Source: Paralithodes platypus | Lineage: Eukaryota > Arthropoda > Malacostraca > Decapoda > Lithodidae | DNA: 64,000 nucleotides | Direction of reading: 5' to 3' | NCBI GenBank assembly: GCA_032716605.1 | Contig: CM064495.1 | Coordinates: forward strand, 48,381,413-48,445,412 | Program-made: the position numbers and the translations under genes | The notes under the pieces: model-generated | Databases searched by the model: none | What the model saw: only the letters and a program-made list of their open reading frames with translations | What the model was told of the DNA's origin: nothing | Shown: piece after piece, positions 13,501 through 28,500 of the stretch | How positions within the stretch are numbered: position 1 is the stretch's first letter | Layout: every line of letters starts with the position of its first letter

Positions 13501-16500
13501 TTACACTACTTTTCGATACTTAACAACAACATACAGGCACACACGAACAAGCGACGCTCTCCTTCTTGTGGCCGGAGATGCGGGGCGTCGGTCCAGCCGG
13601 CTGTTGTTTACATGCGTCGGACCGACGCCTCGCACACCAAGCTCACAGGCGTTCAACCACTGGGCGTTAAAGAGCCCTTCCGGGCAGCTCTGGTATGCTT
13701 TTTTATGGGCGTTCAAGAGCCCTTCCGGGAACGAAGGGTTAAAAATCGCTCGCCATGAAAAAAATAGACGCCTAAATGGCACGAAAGGTCGTATTAACCA
13801 AACTTGACTAATTCCTTTAACGTGACGATAGTGCGTTGTTATATGTGCGATTAGTTTGCTTGGGAAACAGATTAACTTGCTCATGTAGTAATGTACACCC
13901 TATGTGGTGGATTGTGTTCTTTTATTTAATAATTTTCATTTTAGTAAGCGTTGTTTCCACATAGCGATTTTGATAATTTAATTTGACTTTATATTGTCCT
14001 TGTCCGAATTTTGGTTTGTTTAGTTTGCAAGTTTTACATTTTAAAATGGGGTGAAAGGTCTTAAAATCACCAAACTAAAAGACCTATGGGAGGTGTATTG
14101 CCATCTCCATACCTAACAAATGCTTTGGAAACTATTATAGATTAAGGAGCACGTTGTCTGTGTACTCGGTATCTAAAAGTAGCAACATATTTTTGTGTTC
14201 ATCAATTTACGCTAAAGTTTTCACTATGGTAAGGTTTGAAAATATAGGACCTTAAACCCCTTTCAGTTATACTTTGAAGTATGTTTTATTATTAGTGGTA
14301 CACTAACTCAAAGAATAACTAGAGTAATTGAGCTGACACTTCTATAATTTGGGATGAGTCTGCCATGGAATAGGTGTGGTAATTTATTGTATAGCCCATT
14401 TGCTCTAGTCTTTTTGAGTTACAAAGGGTAGAGTTAAATTTGTTTGGCCTACTTATAGTGAATACACTATACAACCAGATGATTATACTGGATTAAAAAG
14501 GACCTCGAGGAATCAATGGGTTAAAGACTATAAGGGAGAGCGGTGATGGTTCGGACAGTGGGATGGTTCGGACATTTCCTGAGAAATTTATGAGACCTAA
14601 GGCCGCGAGAGTTTGTTTACTTTAGTTGTTGTTGTTGTTCCCTAAGCTGCCTGGCCGAACAGCCCCGAGTCCCTGAGGAAGGCCATGGCCACGATCGGGC
14701 TTTCCCACAGAGCTCTCATTGAGTGTAGATTGTGTTGTTGGCGTAAGTGGTTGTGTGAAATGCAGTCTTCTATGATGTGTTTAATGGTATGGGGTGCTGT
14801 GTTACATCCCGGGCAGGAGTCGACAACGGAGTCATCCAGTCTCTTCTGATAGCTCAGGAGAGCTGGATGGTGACCGCATCTCAGCCTGGCCAGGTGGACT
14901 CTGTCCTCGCGAGGAAGGGAGGATTCGGAAGGATGGATTTCGGGAGGTCGTGCATGCAGCTGCGTGGTGTCTCTGAGTGAGTGGATGGATCGGTGAGAGA
15001 TATGAGTATGGATGTGCTTCTGGAAGTTGGTTCGGGGTGGGCAGGGAGGGAGAGAGGACAATAATTGTGTGTGATCCCGTGTGCTGGGTGTTGTTTTGAT
15101 ATTTCTTGGTGTCTGTGGGTGTGTTGCCATGTAGTTTAGTGGGTGGTCTTGGTTCGTGGAGGCTGCTGCCAGGAATTGAGTGCCTCTCATGTCCAGATGG
15201 TCTTTGACTTTGAGGATTTTGGTTTCTTGATGTAGGTGATCTGTGGGTGCAGTAGCTGTGCAGCCTGTAATGATCTTCAGGGCTTTGTTTTGAATAGTCT
15301 GTAAAGTCTTATGATGTGTTTCAGCTAGGTTAGAAGCCCAGGCTGGGCTTGCGTATTCCATCACTGATCTTATGTATTGTTTATATACTGTGGTGGTAGT
15401 TTCTTTGTTGTGTCCAAATTTTGTGTGAGCAAGTGACCTGAGGGCGTTAAGTCTGGGTGTCAGTTCCTTTTTAATGTTTGTGGTGTGCTGTTTGAATGTC
15501 ATATGAGTATCATATGTTACTCCTAGGATTTTGGGTGTGTGTGTATGTGTTAGGGGTGTGTTGTTTATGGTGAGTTGAGGGATGTATTCGTGTTCTCCTG
15601 TCCAACTTGTGAGCAGGGTTGCGGTGGATTTGGCTGGGGCTACATTAAGTCTGTTTGTAGTGCACCAGCCATGTAGTGTGTTGAGATAGGGTTGAAGGAG
15701 ATCTGTTGCTCTTTTTGGGTCATGGTGTGTGCATGTGAGTGTTATGTCATCTGCATAGGAGGCTAAGTTTATTTGGGGCGTATTGGGTGTAGTTATATCG
15801 TGCATGTACAGATTGAAGAGTGCGGGCGATAGGACGGATCCTTGTGGGACTCCGTTTGGAAAGTTTCTGATTTTAGATGACTGACCGGCAAAAGATACGT
15901 GTGCACATCTGCCTGCTAGGAAGTTGGCCAGCCACCTTTTTGTGTTGTTGTGCATGTTTGTGTTGTAGATTTTGTTTGTTAGGTTGTGGCGGGGGATGGC
16001 ATCGAAGGCTTTACTAATGTCGAGTGTGGCTAATAGTGATCTGTGCGGTGGTCTAGCTGAGTTGATGCCGTCGAAAGCTCTTTGTGTAAGGTCTGTAAGA
16101 AGAGTGTTTGTGGAGTGCAGTGGCCTAAAGCCATGTTGTGTTGGAGCTAGGGGTAGGTCAGGTGTAATTAGTTGTAATACTAGGCATTCCATTACTTTGG
16201 AGGGGGAGCAAAGGAGTGTGATGGGGCGGTGCGAGGAGGGTAGCGTGGGGTCTTTGTTTACTTTAGTCACACAGAATTGTGTGCCTACAAACGCCACACT
16301 TTTCGATGCAGATCAGATTTTGTTTTTTTGCACCTATGTTATATTTTCAGTTCATATCGTAAGCTCTACCTCCATGAACATATCGACCAGCGAGTTATGC
16401 ATTATTATGGTGAATCTTTGTTGCATGCAGAAGATATTGCCATAAAAAACTAATGCTAAACTCTCTTGTGTGAAAGTTGAGCGTACCCTACAATTAACTA

Positions 16501-19500
16501 TTTAGATTCAGGATAGTTCGGACAGTTGAGGGTGGTGATGGTTAGTCAGTGGTCGAACCATCCCTCTTTACCTATAATATAGGGGGACAATAGATGTAAA
16601 TGTATCTGTTTATTTTATTTATTGATAAATTACATTCCTATTATGATTTATGACAGATGTGTGAGAGAGAACGAAAGTACAGTACAGATTGGAGTGAATA
16701 TGTGAGAGAGAACTGGTGTTTGAATGAAATAATTATAAAGATAGAGTGAATGTGTGCATGTGTGTGTGACAAAGAGATAGGCCTATATATGAGGCGAAAT
16801 ATGCTTAATTTTATGCAGAGTAAAATGTAAAGTTGATTATCCATAATGATTAATTTTATTAGTTTAAAGTATACATGTTTTGGAACAATTATGAAGAGAT
16901 CATTTTGGATGTTGGAATCAAATGTTGTGAATGTGTGTGAGAGAGCGAGATATGAATCCCAATTATGCATTATTTTAAAGCAGACAATAAGAGGCTAACT
17001 ATCTATCTGTCTATCTATATGCTCAGGCCCAATCCCCATTTTGGGGGTAGCCGACTCAAGACAGCGCAAGAACAGGGAAAAAACAAAAACAACATAAAAC
17101 AACAAATAAACACAGATAAAAAACACAAAACTCACACACATCCAGGTCACCCAGGAGAAGACCCAGAGACCAGGGTCACCAAGGTCGCTCCAGCACTCCC
17201 CCGGCCCCCGACCACCCGGAGAGGTTCCGATCTCGGCAGGCAGACATGCAGCGGAGCCAAAGCCACAAGCCCTCCCACCACACTTCCAAGCGCACCCTTC
17301 ATATTAATCGTCTCCCCGGGCCAGGCGCCTGATGGACTATTATCTAGTCCAACTTGCACCCGACCCCTTACTCCAAATGACCACGTGTTCACTCCACTAT
17401 TCACAAGCATTCTCCATTCACTCCTGTCCACCACCACTTCCCCTGCCTGATCTATAGTCATTCCTCTATCATCCAAAGCCTTTCTTACACAGTCTCTCCA
17501 TCTCAATGGGGTCTTCCTGCCCTTCTATCTCCCCTTGTACCTGACTCACATATTCTCTTTGTAAGCCTTTCATCTCCCATTTGTTCAACATGACCATACC
17601 AGCTCAGCACCCTTCTGTCCACTCTGGCTGACAAATGTTCCTGCTGCCCCACTCTCCTACGTATCTCTTCATTCCTCAATCTGTCTCTACGAGTAACTCC
17701 ACACATACTCCTCAAGCAGTTCATCTCCATCACATCCAGCCCTCTTTTCTCCTTTTTCTTCAGAGCCCATGTCTCAGCCCCATACATCACTGTTGGCACA
17801 ACAATTCCTTGATGCAGTGCACTTTTTACTTTCACTCCGAGATTTCTCGTCTTCCACATACTTCCCATTGCTCCGAAAACCTTCCTTCCTTCACACACAC
17901 TCTGTTTTACCTCCACTTCCATACCTCCACTCCTACTTATCGTTCCTCCTAGATATTTAAAACACTCTACTTGTTCCAATATTTCCCCATCCAGCCTCAC
18001 ATCTAGATTCACCCTATGCTCTCCGCTATTACACACCATTACTTTACTTTTATTGACGTTCACCTTCAGTTTCCTCCTTCCACAAACCACACCAAACTCT
18101 TTGACTACCCGCTGCAGTTTCTCATCAGAATCCGCCACCAATGCTGTGTCATCAGCGAACAGCAACTGATTCAACTCCCAATCTCTACCATTCTTTCCTA
18201 CTAAACCCAATCCTCTTCCCATAGTTCTCCTTTTCACCTCCCTCACCACACCATCCATAAACATATTAAACAGCCATGGTGACATTACACAACCCTGTCG
18301 CAAACCTACCTTTACCTCAAACCATTCACTCAACTCACCATTTCCTACTCTCACACATGCTCTGCTCCCTTCATAAAAACTCTTAACTGCTTCTAACAAA
18401 TTTCCTCCTATTTCATAAATCCTTAACACCTTCCACATTGCTTCACGGTGCACACGATCATACGCTTTTTCCAAGTCCATAAAAGCCCAACATATCTCCT
18501 TATGCTTCTCTAAATACTTCTCGCATAACTGTCTTACTGCAAACATCTGATCCACGCACCCTCTTCCCCTCCTAAAACCGCACTGTTCTTCTCCTATTGT
18601 AACTTCCGTACACTTTATTATCCTCTCTATCAACACCCTGCCATACAGCTTTCCAACCACTGACAATAAACTAATACCTCTATAACTTGAACACTCCTGC
18701 CGATCTCCCTTCCCCTTGTACAACGGCACAATACATGCACTCTTCCAGTCTATTGGTACCATTGACACAGCAAAGCACACATTGAAAAGTCTCACCAACC
18801 AATCTATTATCACATCTCCACCCTTCTTTATACACTCCACAGCAATACCATCCAAACCTTCTGCTTTTCCCGCTCTCATTTGTTTCACTGCTTCTTTCAC
18901 CTCATTTTCCTCAATCCTTTCATTTATTCCCTGCCACCTGGGTGGCCTGGGTAACCTATCTCCATCCACCTCTGCTTCAATCACTGCTTCTCTTCCATCT
19001 CTTGTATTTAACAAAGATTCAAAATACTCTGCATATCTTTTCCTCACTTCAACTGGTTCCACTAGTAATTCTCCATTTTCATATTTCACTGACTCTTCCC
19101 TCTTTTGTCCTCCTTTCCTTACTTTATTTACCTCCTTCCAGAACATCTTCTTTCGTTCTTCAAAATTCTCACTCAGCCTTTGACCCCACCTTTCGTTTGC
19201 ATCTTTTTTCGCTTCTCTAATTTTCCGTTTTGCCTCTCTCCTTTTCTCCTTGTACCTCTCCCATACCTCAACACTACCATCCTGTAAAACCCTCTCAAAA
19301 CTGTCTCTTCTCAACTGCCTTTCTCACCGTATCATTCCACCACTCGCTTCCCTTCCTGATACCTCTGCCTCCTACTTTCCTTTTGCCGCATACTACCTCT
19401 GCACTTGCTTTCACTCCTTCCTTAAACTGTTGCCATTCAACCTCTACTTCTCTCTCTTCCATCTCTCTCACTTCCATCCACTTTTCATTTAGTCTTTCCT

Positions 19501-22500
19501 TGTACTCCCTCTCTTTTCACTCTTCTCTAACTCACTAACTTTTATTACCTCTCTTACTTCACGCTTGTCTCTTATTCTCCTGTAACTCTTAACTCTTAGC
19601 TTTCCCTCCACCAGGTAATGATCTGACATACCCTCTGCCTCACCTCTCATCACATTCACATCCAGCAGTCTACACAATCTTTCCCTTGTCACCAGCACAT
19701 AATCCATCAATGCCCTCTCTACAATCTCTCCCCTCACAAGTCTATGCCAGGTGTTTTTTTTTTTTTTTTTTTTTTGAAGAACGTATTACCTACACTCAAT
19801 CTACACTCTTCACATACATTTTTCAGTCTTTCTCCACTCTCGTTTACACCATCCACACCAAAACTACCGATGACTCCCTCAACAGGCTCATTTCCTACCC
19901 TAGCATTTAGGTCTCCTAAAACTATAACATTTTCTATCTATCTATCTATCTATTGCCTGACGCCGTGATCCCCGAAGGGGTGGCCACGAACGAACCGCCC
20001 CCATGCACCTCTGTCCCCAGTCAGTCGACGCCCCTCCCCCCAACCAGCACCACCTTCGTTCATGTACTTCCTCACTCCATCCTTCCACCTCATATTCGGT
20101 CTACCTCTCCCCCTCTGTCCCTCCACCTCGCTCTCATACACCCTCTTAGTCATTCTCTCGCTTTCCATACGTTCCATATGGCCGAACCATCTCAAGTTGT
20201 TCCTTTTCACACTTTCCAGCACATCTACCTCCACACCACACCACCTTCTTACTTCCTCATTAGTCTGTCTATCCCTCCATGTAACTCCGCACGCACTCCT
20301 TAAGTAATTCATTTCCACTGCTCTCACTCTTGGTCTGAGTCTCTCAACCAACGTCCATGCTTCGCTTCCGTAAGTCAGTGTCGGGATTACCACACTGTCA
20401 TGCAAGGACTTCTTCACTTCCATACTGACCACCCTATTTCTTGTTACTGCTTTTAGCGTTCCTACAACCCTCTTCCCCTGTTGTACCCTCTCCCGCACCT
20501 CTTCATCCATAGTCCCATCTTTACTCAACACACTGCCCAGATACTTAAAAGAGTTGACGATCTCCATAGCCTGACCGTTCAGCTTCACCTCACACTCTGT
20601 GACTTCACCCCTTTCGAAGACCATAACCTTGCTCTTCCCCGTATTTACCTTCAAATTCCGTTTTTCGCACACTGTTCCAAACTCATTTACCAGACCCTGC
20701 AACTCCCATTCATTATCACTCATCAGAACTGTATCATCCGCAAACAGCAGTATAGGTAGCTTCCACTCAATTCCCTCCCTTTTCAGCGATACACCAACAT
20801 CCACTGCTCTTGATAGTATTTCTTTCATAACTCCATCCATATATACAGTAAACAACCACGGGGACATCACACACCCCTGTTTCAAACCAACATTCAGGTC
20901 AAAGAACTCGCTCTGCTCACTCTCCACACGTACTGCCGCCTTTGCACCCTCATACATGCTCTTCACTGCTTTCAGCAACTTGCCCTCTACTCCGTATATT
21001 CTAAGTACTTTCCACAAACCTTCTCTATCCACTCTGTCATAGGCCTTCTCCAAGTCCATAAAGGCAACATACACCTTTTGTTTCTTCTCCAGATACTTCT
21101 CCACAACACAATTCAGGGTAAAAATCTGATCTACACATCCTCTTCCCTTCCTAAAACCTCCCTGCTCGTCGCCTATCCATTTCTCCGTTCTCACTCTCAC
21201 ACTCTCAATCACTACCCTACTGTATACCTTCCCTACTACGCTTAGAAGACATATTCCTCGGTGGTTACCACACACTCCTCTTTCCCCTTTGCCCTTATAT
21301 AGGGGGACTATTATGCCAGTCTTCCAGTCATCGGGTGCACTCCCCTTCTCCCATGCTAGTTTGCACATTTTCCATACCCATTCTATCACTATCTCACCAC
21401 CATACCTCAACATTTCCCCACACACTCCATCTGTTCCTGGTGCTTTCCCCAACTTCACTCTTTTCATGGCTTCCCACACTTCTGACCTCCTGATCCCCAC
21501 CTCCTCCTCCACTACTTCTCTTCTTCTCCCTCCCATACCATATCCAGCTATGTTTGCTGGCTCTTCATTCCTTTCATTTAGCAACTCACTGAAGTACTCC
21601 CTCCATCTTTCGACTCTCTCTTGCTTCTCGGCTAGCATTCTCCCATTCTTATCTTTCACACCCTTACTGTTTCCCTTGCTACCTTCCCTAACTTTCTTGA
21701 CTTCTTTCCAGAACAGTTTCTTACTCTCCCTCCATTTTACACTCAGATTCCTTCCAAATTCCTCATCTACTCTTCTCTTACTTTCCTTCACTACTCTCTT
21801 CACCACCCTCTTACTCTCCACGTACCTCGCTCGTTTCTGTCTCTCGGAATCTTCATTCCCTCTGCTACCCAACCACTCTCTATATGCTTTCTTCTTTTCT
21901 TCCACAGCTATTCGTACCTCTTCTGTCCACCATGCTGTACCTTTCACTCCCCTCCCTCTTCTCCTCACTCCACACACCTCCTCACATGCTGCACAGATCT
22001 CATCCTTAAACACCTTGCTCATCTCCTCCACTTCCTCCATAACTTCCAGGTCGAACCCACCTAGTCGTCTTTCCACTGCTCTCCTGTACTCCTCCCTGAT
22101 TTCCTCCTCCTGCAACCTCTCCACCCTCCTCACCATTCCACCCTCCTCTCGCCTCCCTCCCGCTCTCCTCACCCACTTCTTTTGTATCCTAACCTTAGCT
22201 ACCACTACATAATGATCAGACAGACCCCCTCCAATACCCCTATACACCCTAGCATCCATCACAGATTTCTTCATTCGTTCATCCACACATACATAATCAA
22301 TCAATGACTTTCGTTCCACCACTGTCTTATCCTTCATCGTCAACATCCGTTTCCACGTGTACCTGTGGATCATTCTGTGTCGGAAGAAGGTGTTGGCTAT
22401 CCACAGCCTCCTCCCCACACATACGTCCACAAGTGCACTACCATTCCCATTCACCTCTGATGGTACCCCCCACCCTCCCACCACTCCCTCAACTTTCCTA

Positions 22501-25500
22501 TCACCCACCTTACCATTCATATCCCCAATCAGAAATATTCTTTCGTTCTTGTCAAACTTCTCCAGGCACGCCTCCACATTCATCCAGAACTCCTCTTTCT
22601 TTCTTTCAAGTATATCCTCTGTCGGGGCATACACGCATACAATCACCCACGTTTGTATTCCTACTTTCATTCTCACCCACACAATCCTTGAACCCACAGA
22701 CCCATACTCTCTTACACATTCCTTCCATTTGCTACTTACAAACAAACATGCACCTTCTCTCGCTGTTCCTTCACTCACTCCAGCACACACACCCATTCCA
22801 CACTCCCACTCTCTCACATCTGAACCTTTCCATTTGGTCTCTGTCATTCCACATACATCCAGCCTGGCATTCACTAACACTTCCAGAACCTCTCTCTCTT
22901 TTGTGCCATCATTCATGCCACTAACATTCCACGTAGCCATTCTCAGAATGTCCGAAGGCATGTCCTTAGTCGGTCGTGGTTCGTCAACGTTGGTTCCGTC
23001 CGCATCCGAGGCTGTTCGTTCGTTTTTCCTTGCTTCGATATTTTTTCCGGGTGGGGGTCGCAAGCCCACCGACCCAACCTCTTTAGTCGCCTCTTACGAC
23101 ACGCAGAAGGCACGTGGGGCATATTCTATTCCCTAACCCCCAGGGGGGTACATTTTCATTTTCATTTTCATTTTCATCAAACCCTTGTAGACAATCTCTC
23201 AAATCCTCCCAGAAACCCTCTACCTCGTCTAACTCTCTTTCACTTCCTGGTCCATACGCACTTACAAAAACCCACCTTTCACCCTTAAACTGCATTCTCA
23301 CCCACATTAGCCTTGATGACACCTCTTTCCACTCTTTTATAAACTCTCTCAACTCCTCCTTCACAATAATAGCCACTCCTTCTTTCCCCCTGACTCCCTC
23401 GTCTACTCCAGACTTTCTACCTATCACGTTTCCAAAATCCACTTCTCCCTCTCCTTTCATCTTTGTTTCATTCAGTGCAAGGACATCATACATCCTTCTT
23501 TCAAATAACCTTCCAATCAGGGGTGTAGCTAGAGATTTGGAGGCCCAGGAGGCTTGGTGCCTGGAGGGGCCCCCTCCATGGTTTGCTTATTATAGAAGGG
23601 GGTGGGGGTGGCAAGCAAAGCGAGCCTAATCAGCGGGGGGGTTCGGGGGGGCGCTGTAAGCCCCCCCGAGAAAATTTTAGAATAATAATGCTACCTAGGT
23701 GCATTTTGACGATATCCATTACTCAATAGTGGGGTACTGGTAATAATTTAATATACAATTAATTATTATATCACCGTTATCTAATGGATTAGGAATACAT
23801 GTACAATGGATGGTACAATACTGTAAAACATATACCACTTTAATGAACTCTTTCTCTTTGTCGTTCATTAGGCATGTCTGAAATAAGAATATAAAATATA
23901 ATACTAATAAAATAATAAAAAATAATAATGTAAATGAAACGTGATAACATTAAAATATTATTTCAACCCCACCACTGGCGTTAAGGAGTTAAAATAGGCG
24001 TCATTGGTAGGCCTAATCAAGCTATGCATTACCTCAAATCTCAATACTGGGGGCCTCTTCTTGAGAACCCCAGTAACTTGTTAGAAAGCTTACCAACGTT
24101 TGCACCTGACTCTGAACCAGCCAAAGGGCTAGATTAACCTACAAACGAGTATTCAATGCTCACAACTGTGTTCCTTCTTATTTCACAGTTCCTGGGCTTG
24201 ATATGTACAGCCACCATAGCCTATAGCCTATATGGAAGGCGTATGGTAGCATAAATAAAAGTGGTCCAGAGTCTAAATTTGAAAGAATGAGTCATAGTGC
24301 TCATAGCCTAACCAAGGTAGCCTACACTCTACACCATTAATGTTGCCTCTCTATGCTCTATTTTAGCTGATGTATTGCACCCATACTTAATTGACTAATA
24401 TTAAACGACTATGCATCTTTTTCACGATAAAGCTAATAATAATAATAATAATAATAATAAGCATGTTACTTATTTCTCATAAGCGCCAATTTTTCCGAAG
24501 AATTCACTAGCGCTCGAAAAGAGAAAGAAAAAAGAACAAAAATCAATGCATCAAAAGAAGGCTTATATACAACACACATTTAACAATCACTAGCAGTGGC
24601 AAAATAGCCTAAACTCTATAGCCATCTGTCATGACACCTCTCTCAAGATCATAGCTTCTCTCAAAGAGAAAAGTCTTAAGTTGTCTCTTGAAGCATTCAA
24701 CAGAACTCAGTTGTCTCATGGACAGCGGCAACCTGTTATACAACCTCGGAGCCATGTAGGAGAATGACCTCTCAAAGAAAGAAGACTGCTGGAAAGCCCT
24801 TGGTTCATCAAGACGAAAAGGGTCATTGTCATGACGCACAACTACACCATGGTGTGCCGGTGGGCGCCTGAGAAGCTCCGCAAGGTACCTAGGCTCACCA
24901 AATTTGAGAACCTTAAAAGTCACCAAACACAACTTAAATTCTATTCTTGCTCTTACTGGCAGCCAGTGCAGTTCTATGTGAAGAGATGTAGTAGGAGTTC
25001 TAGGTAGAACACCAAAAATTAGTCTTGCGGCCCTGTTAAGAACAGACTGAACTTTCCTCAAAATATAATTTGGAAGACCCACCAACAGGGCATTGCAATA
25101 ATCAACACGAGAGAAGACCAATGAGTGAACCAACGTCAGGAGGCAACGTCTGGTTAAAAACGGCTTCACCAAATAGAGATTTCTGATGTGCAAGTAACAA
25201 CTTTTAACTATCTGGTTTACATGCTCTTTGAAATCTAATCGGGAGTTCACATATACACCCAGATTTCGAACAGAGTTGGCCGGTCGCAGCTGAGATCCAC
25301 CCACATTGATGGAGAGGGCACCCACTATATCATCAGCTCTTCTATTTCCTCGGATGATGAGAATATCAGTTTTACCATCATTTAGTTTAAGTTTTCTCGC
25401 TCTCATCCACTTCTTGATATCAGACATCAACAATTCCATCTTACTCCGTATATCAACTATATTTGTGATTCTCACATAAATCTGGGTGTCATCTGCATAA

Positions 25501-28500
25501 AAGTGAAAGGTGACATTATGTGCACGAAGCAGAAGAGACAAACTGCTAATATAAATTATAAATAGGATAGGACCTAAAACTGATCCCTGCGGAACACCAT
25601 ACTGCAGGGGTGTCGAGTCCGAGACCACTTGATTTACCATCACACTCTGGGATCTACCTGACAAGTACGACCCAAGAAGCAAGAGAGCGGAGTCACGCAC
25701 ACCACAATCATAAAGATCACTCGATAACAACTCGTGATCCACTGTGTCAAAGGCCGCAGAGAGATCAAGCAAGACCAATAGTGAGGCCACACCATTGCAA
25801 ATGTTCTCAACTAGATCATTATGTACTCTAATCATTGCTGTTTCAGTTGAATGATGCTGTCGGTAAGCAGACTGAAAAATTGGGATAGTTTCATTCTGCT
25901 GAAGTAGTGGTTGTAATTGGTCAAGTATTGCACGCTCTAATATCTTTGATATGAAGGACAGGTTGGAGACAGGACGATAGTTCAACATGTTCTCAACATC
26001 AAGTCCAGGTTTCTTTAGAGTAGGTCGGAGTAGTGCATGCTTTTCAGAATGTGGGAAGCTACCTTCAGAGAAGCACTTATTAATTATTTTGGAAATAAAC
26101 TCAACTGTGTGATCATAGACTCTTGGTAGCTTGGAAACATTTATGGGATCCAACGGGCAAAATGTTTTATTGAGGTTTCTTATGTAGGACGAGATCATGT
26201 CCACCTCTACTGAGTGAAAGGATGAGAGGACATTATTAGGAATGTGTCGGGGTTGGAGTACAACTGAAAGTTCTTCACCAACAGAAGCATCATCCAGTTC
26301 CTGTCTTATGCGAGTTATCTTGCCAGCAAAAAATGCCACAAAGTTGGCAGCCAACTCGGCATCGGGTACAGAAGGTCTTAAGCTGACTCTTGTTTTTCCA
26401 AGTAAACTGTTTACAATTGAAGCCAACCTCCTCTGGTCATTACCACACGAGTCAACTTTTCCCTGATAATACACTTTCTTTTCATCTTTGATTGTGTGGA
26501 CCACAGCTCTTCTGGCTGACAGATATTGCAACCATGTAGAGTCTGTTTTATTTTTCCGCCATTCACGTTCAGCTCTTCTACGCGCTCTTCTAAGAAATTT
26601 AACTCGAGTGCTATACCAGGGTGAATCATCTCGTACTATGATTTTCTTCTCTACTTCTGGACAGTGATGATCGAACACTAATTTAAGTGCATTTCCATGT
26701 ACCTCCACCAGCTCATCTGAAGTAAGGTTGGAAGTATCAATACTTCCCAAGTACTGTTTTACTTCACTGCTAGCCAAATTTTGGTCTGCATTTTTATAAT
26801 TTCTAAATCTGATTACTTTTTCATGTGTGAGTGGCTTAGGGAAATCAAAGCTGAAAGTAATCAAAGCATGATCAGAGGTATTAGGGTCAGCATTCTCAAC
26901 ATCAACATCCAGAACACCACCACAACCCACAGGAGAGAAAACCAAGTCAAGGGTGTGTCCTAAGATATGAGTTGGGTGGGACACATGGTTTACAAAATTG
27001 TTCTGATCAGTCAACTCAAGGAACTCAGGAGAGAATGGCTTCAGATGAGGGCTGTCAACCCAGTAATTAAAATCTCCACATATCAAAAGTCTTCCGGTTT
27101 TAGCAGAAAATTCCTCGAGAAACTGCCCAAACTCTTCCATAAAACCCCTATCTGTGCCACGATGGCCAGGCCTATAGACAACTGCCATTCTTAGAATTTG
27201 TTGATGGAGTTTTATTTCCACTTCCAACAGTTCATAGTAAAGAGGGGCTGGGTTATGGCTTATTTGCAAGATATTCACCAGAGATGTGGAGTAGACAACT
27301 GCCACTCCACCACCCGGATGATCTCCCCTAGGCCTAGGAACATTTATTATGGAATGGGTTTTAGGCAATGCCGCCTGGATAATATTCAGATCTGACTCGA
27401 ACAACCAGGTCTCAGTGAGACATAATACATCAAGGTTACGTTCATCCAAGATCTCGCAAATATGATCCATTTTGTTACGCAAGGAACGAACATTCAACAG
27501 ACCCAGTTTCAACCGGCTCCCATGTGCATTTTTCAGTTTTTTGAACCTACAAAATTGGTGTTCTCAATAACTTTATTTCTCTGAGCTGTCATTAGAGGAC
27601 AATTTCTACTTGAGGCGAAATGATTTGGCGGCTCCGTAACTGATGTGGAGCTCATACAATTTATACATTTGGGGGAAGTCTTGTTGGTGCAGTCTTTTGA
27701 GTTATGAGTACCGGCACAGAAGTTGCATTTTGGATCCTCATTTTTCCGATAACACCTGTCACTGGTATGACCACTAAGCTAAGGTTTAGTAAGACCATAA
27801 ACATTGTATAGGCTATGTTAGGCCCCCTAGCCCCTACAGTTCGAAAAACAAATATGAGACCAAAACATAGTCCTACAAATTTCAAGGCCTAAATATTTAG
27901 CACTTTAGAAGTTTAGCCTACTCTACAAATATCTTCGATACCACTCAACTTTCTCACAAGGTTAAGTACATAGGTTATCTATGAAATATAGCTATCGATT
28001 TGACCATTACAGTTCACGAAAAAGAAAATATTACCGAAATTGTTGGTTCATATATTTATATATAATTGTATGTAGGCCTAATCTTCGATTATACACTCAA
28101 CTTACTAACAATCACCATGTTTCTTGTTGTCAAATTAGGCTATATCTTATTATTCCTTTACACATGCTTACGAAAAACACAGTATATTAACCAACTGTCA
28201 AACTCAATAGTGCTATTTTGTAATGTTATAAAGTATAATGATCAGGCCTACCTATAGGCAGTGCGTCCTAAGCAAGTGGCGGGTAGGAGGCTAGGAGCGA
28301 GAGCGACGATGTTTCCCCTTGCACCGCCAAATCAATACTGATGGAGTGATCGTTATTTTTCTAATTTTAAATACCCATGACGTCGCAGGATAGAAGAAAA
28401 GAAAGAGGTTAAATCAGAAAACACACATGGTGTTTATTTTACTCATTATTAATATTACTTATATATACAGTATATACTATTAGTATAATTAATATTATTT

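Larger units (their letters stand above)
24434..27785 (-). mobile_element. CR1/L2-like LINE inserted in the hAT element
   Basis: The 3' end is a (TTA)n tail on - (24434-24461). The body has a complete ORF2 and a truncated ORF1 end. The 5' junction near 27780-27785 was placed where coding-like sequence stops; a short AAGCT at 24430-24434 and 27776-27780 may be the target duplication, but it is weak. Confidence 0.85.

Noticed and set aside
13454..13884. Overlapping 91-127 codon ORFs on both strands
   Set aside because: They lie within MITE family P; the frames are not preserved in copies at 29422-29897 and 45961-46592.
16253..16297. Start codon of the 551-codon frame as a true LINE start
   Set aside because: These bases are MITE M DNA outside the LINE target duplication; the LINE is 5'-truncated.
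21289..23136. Long + strand ORFs of 206-307 codons
   Set aside because: They are antisense shadows of the intact RTE-B polyprotein, with Ser/Leu/Pro/Thr-rich low-information sequence.
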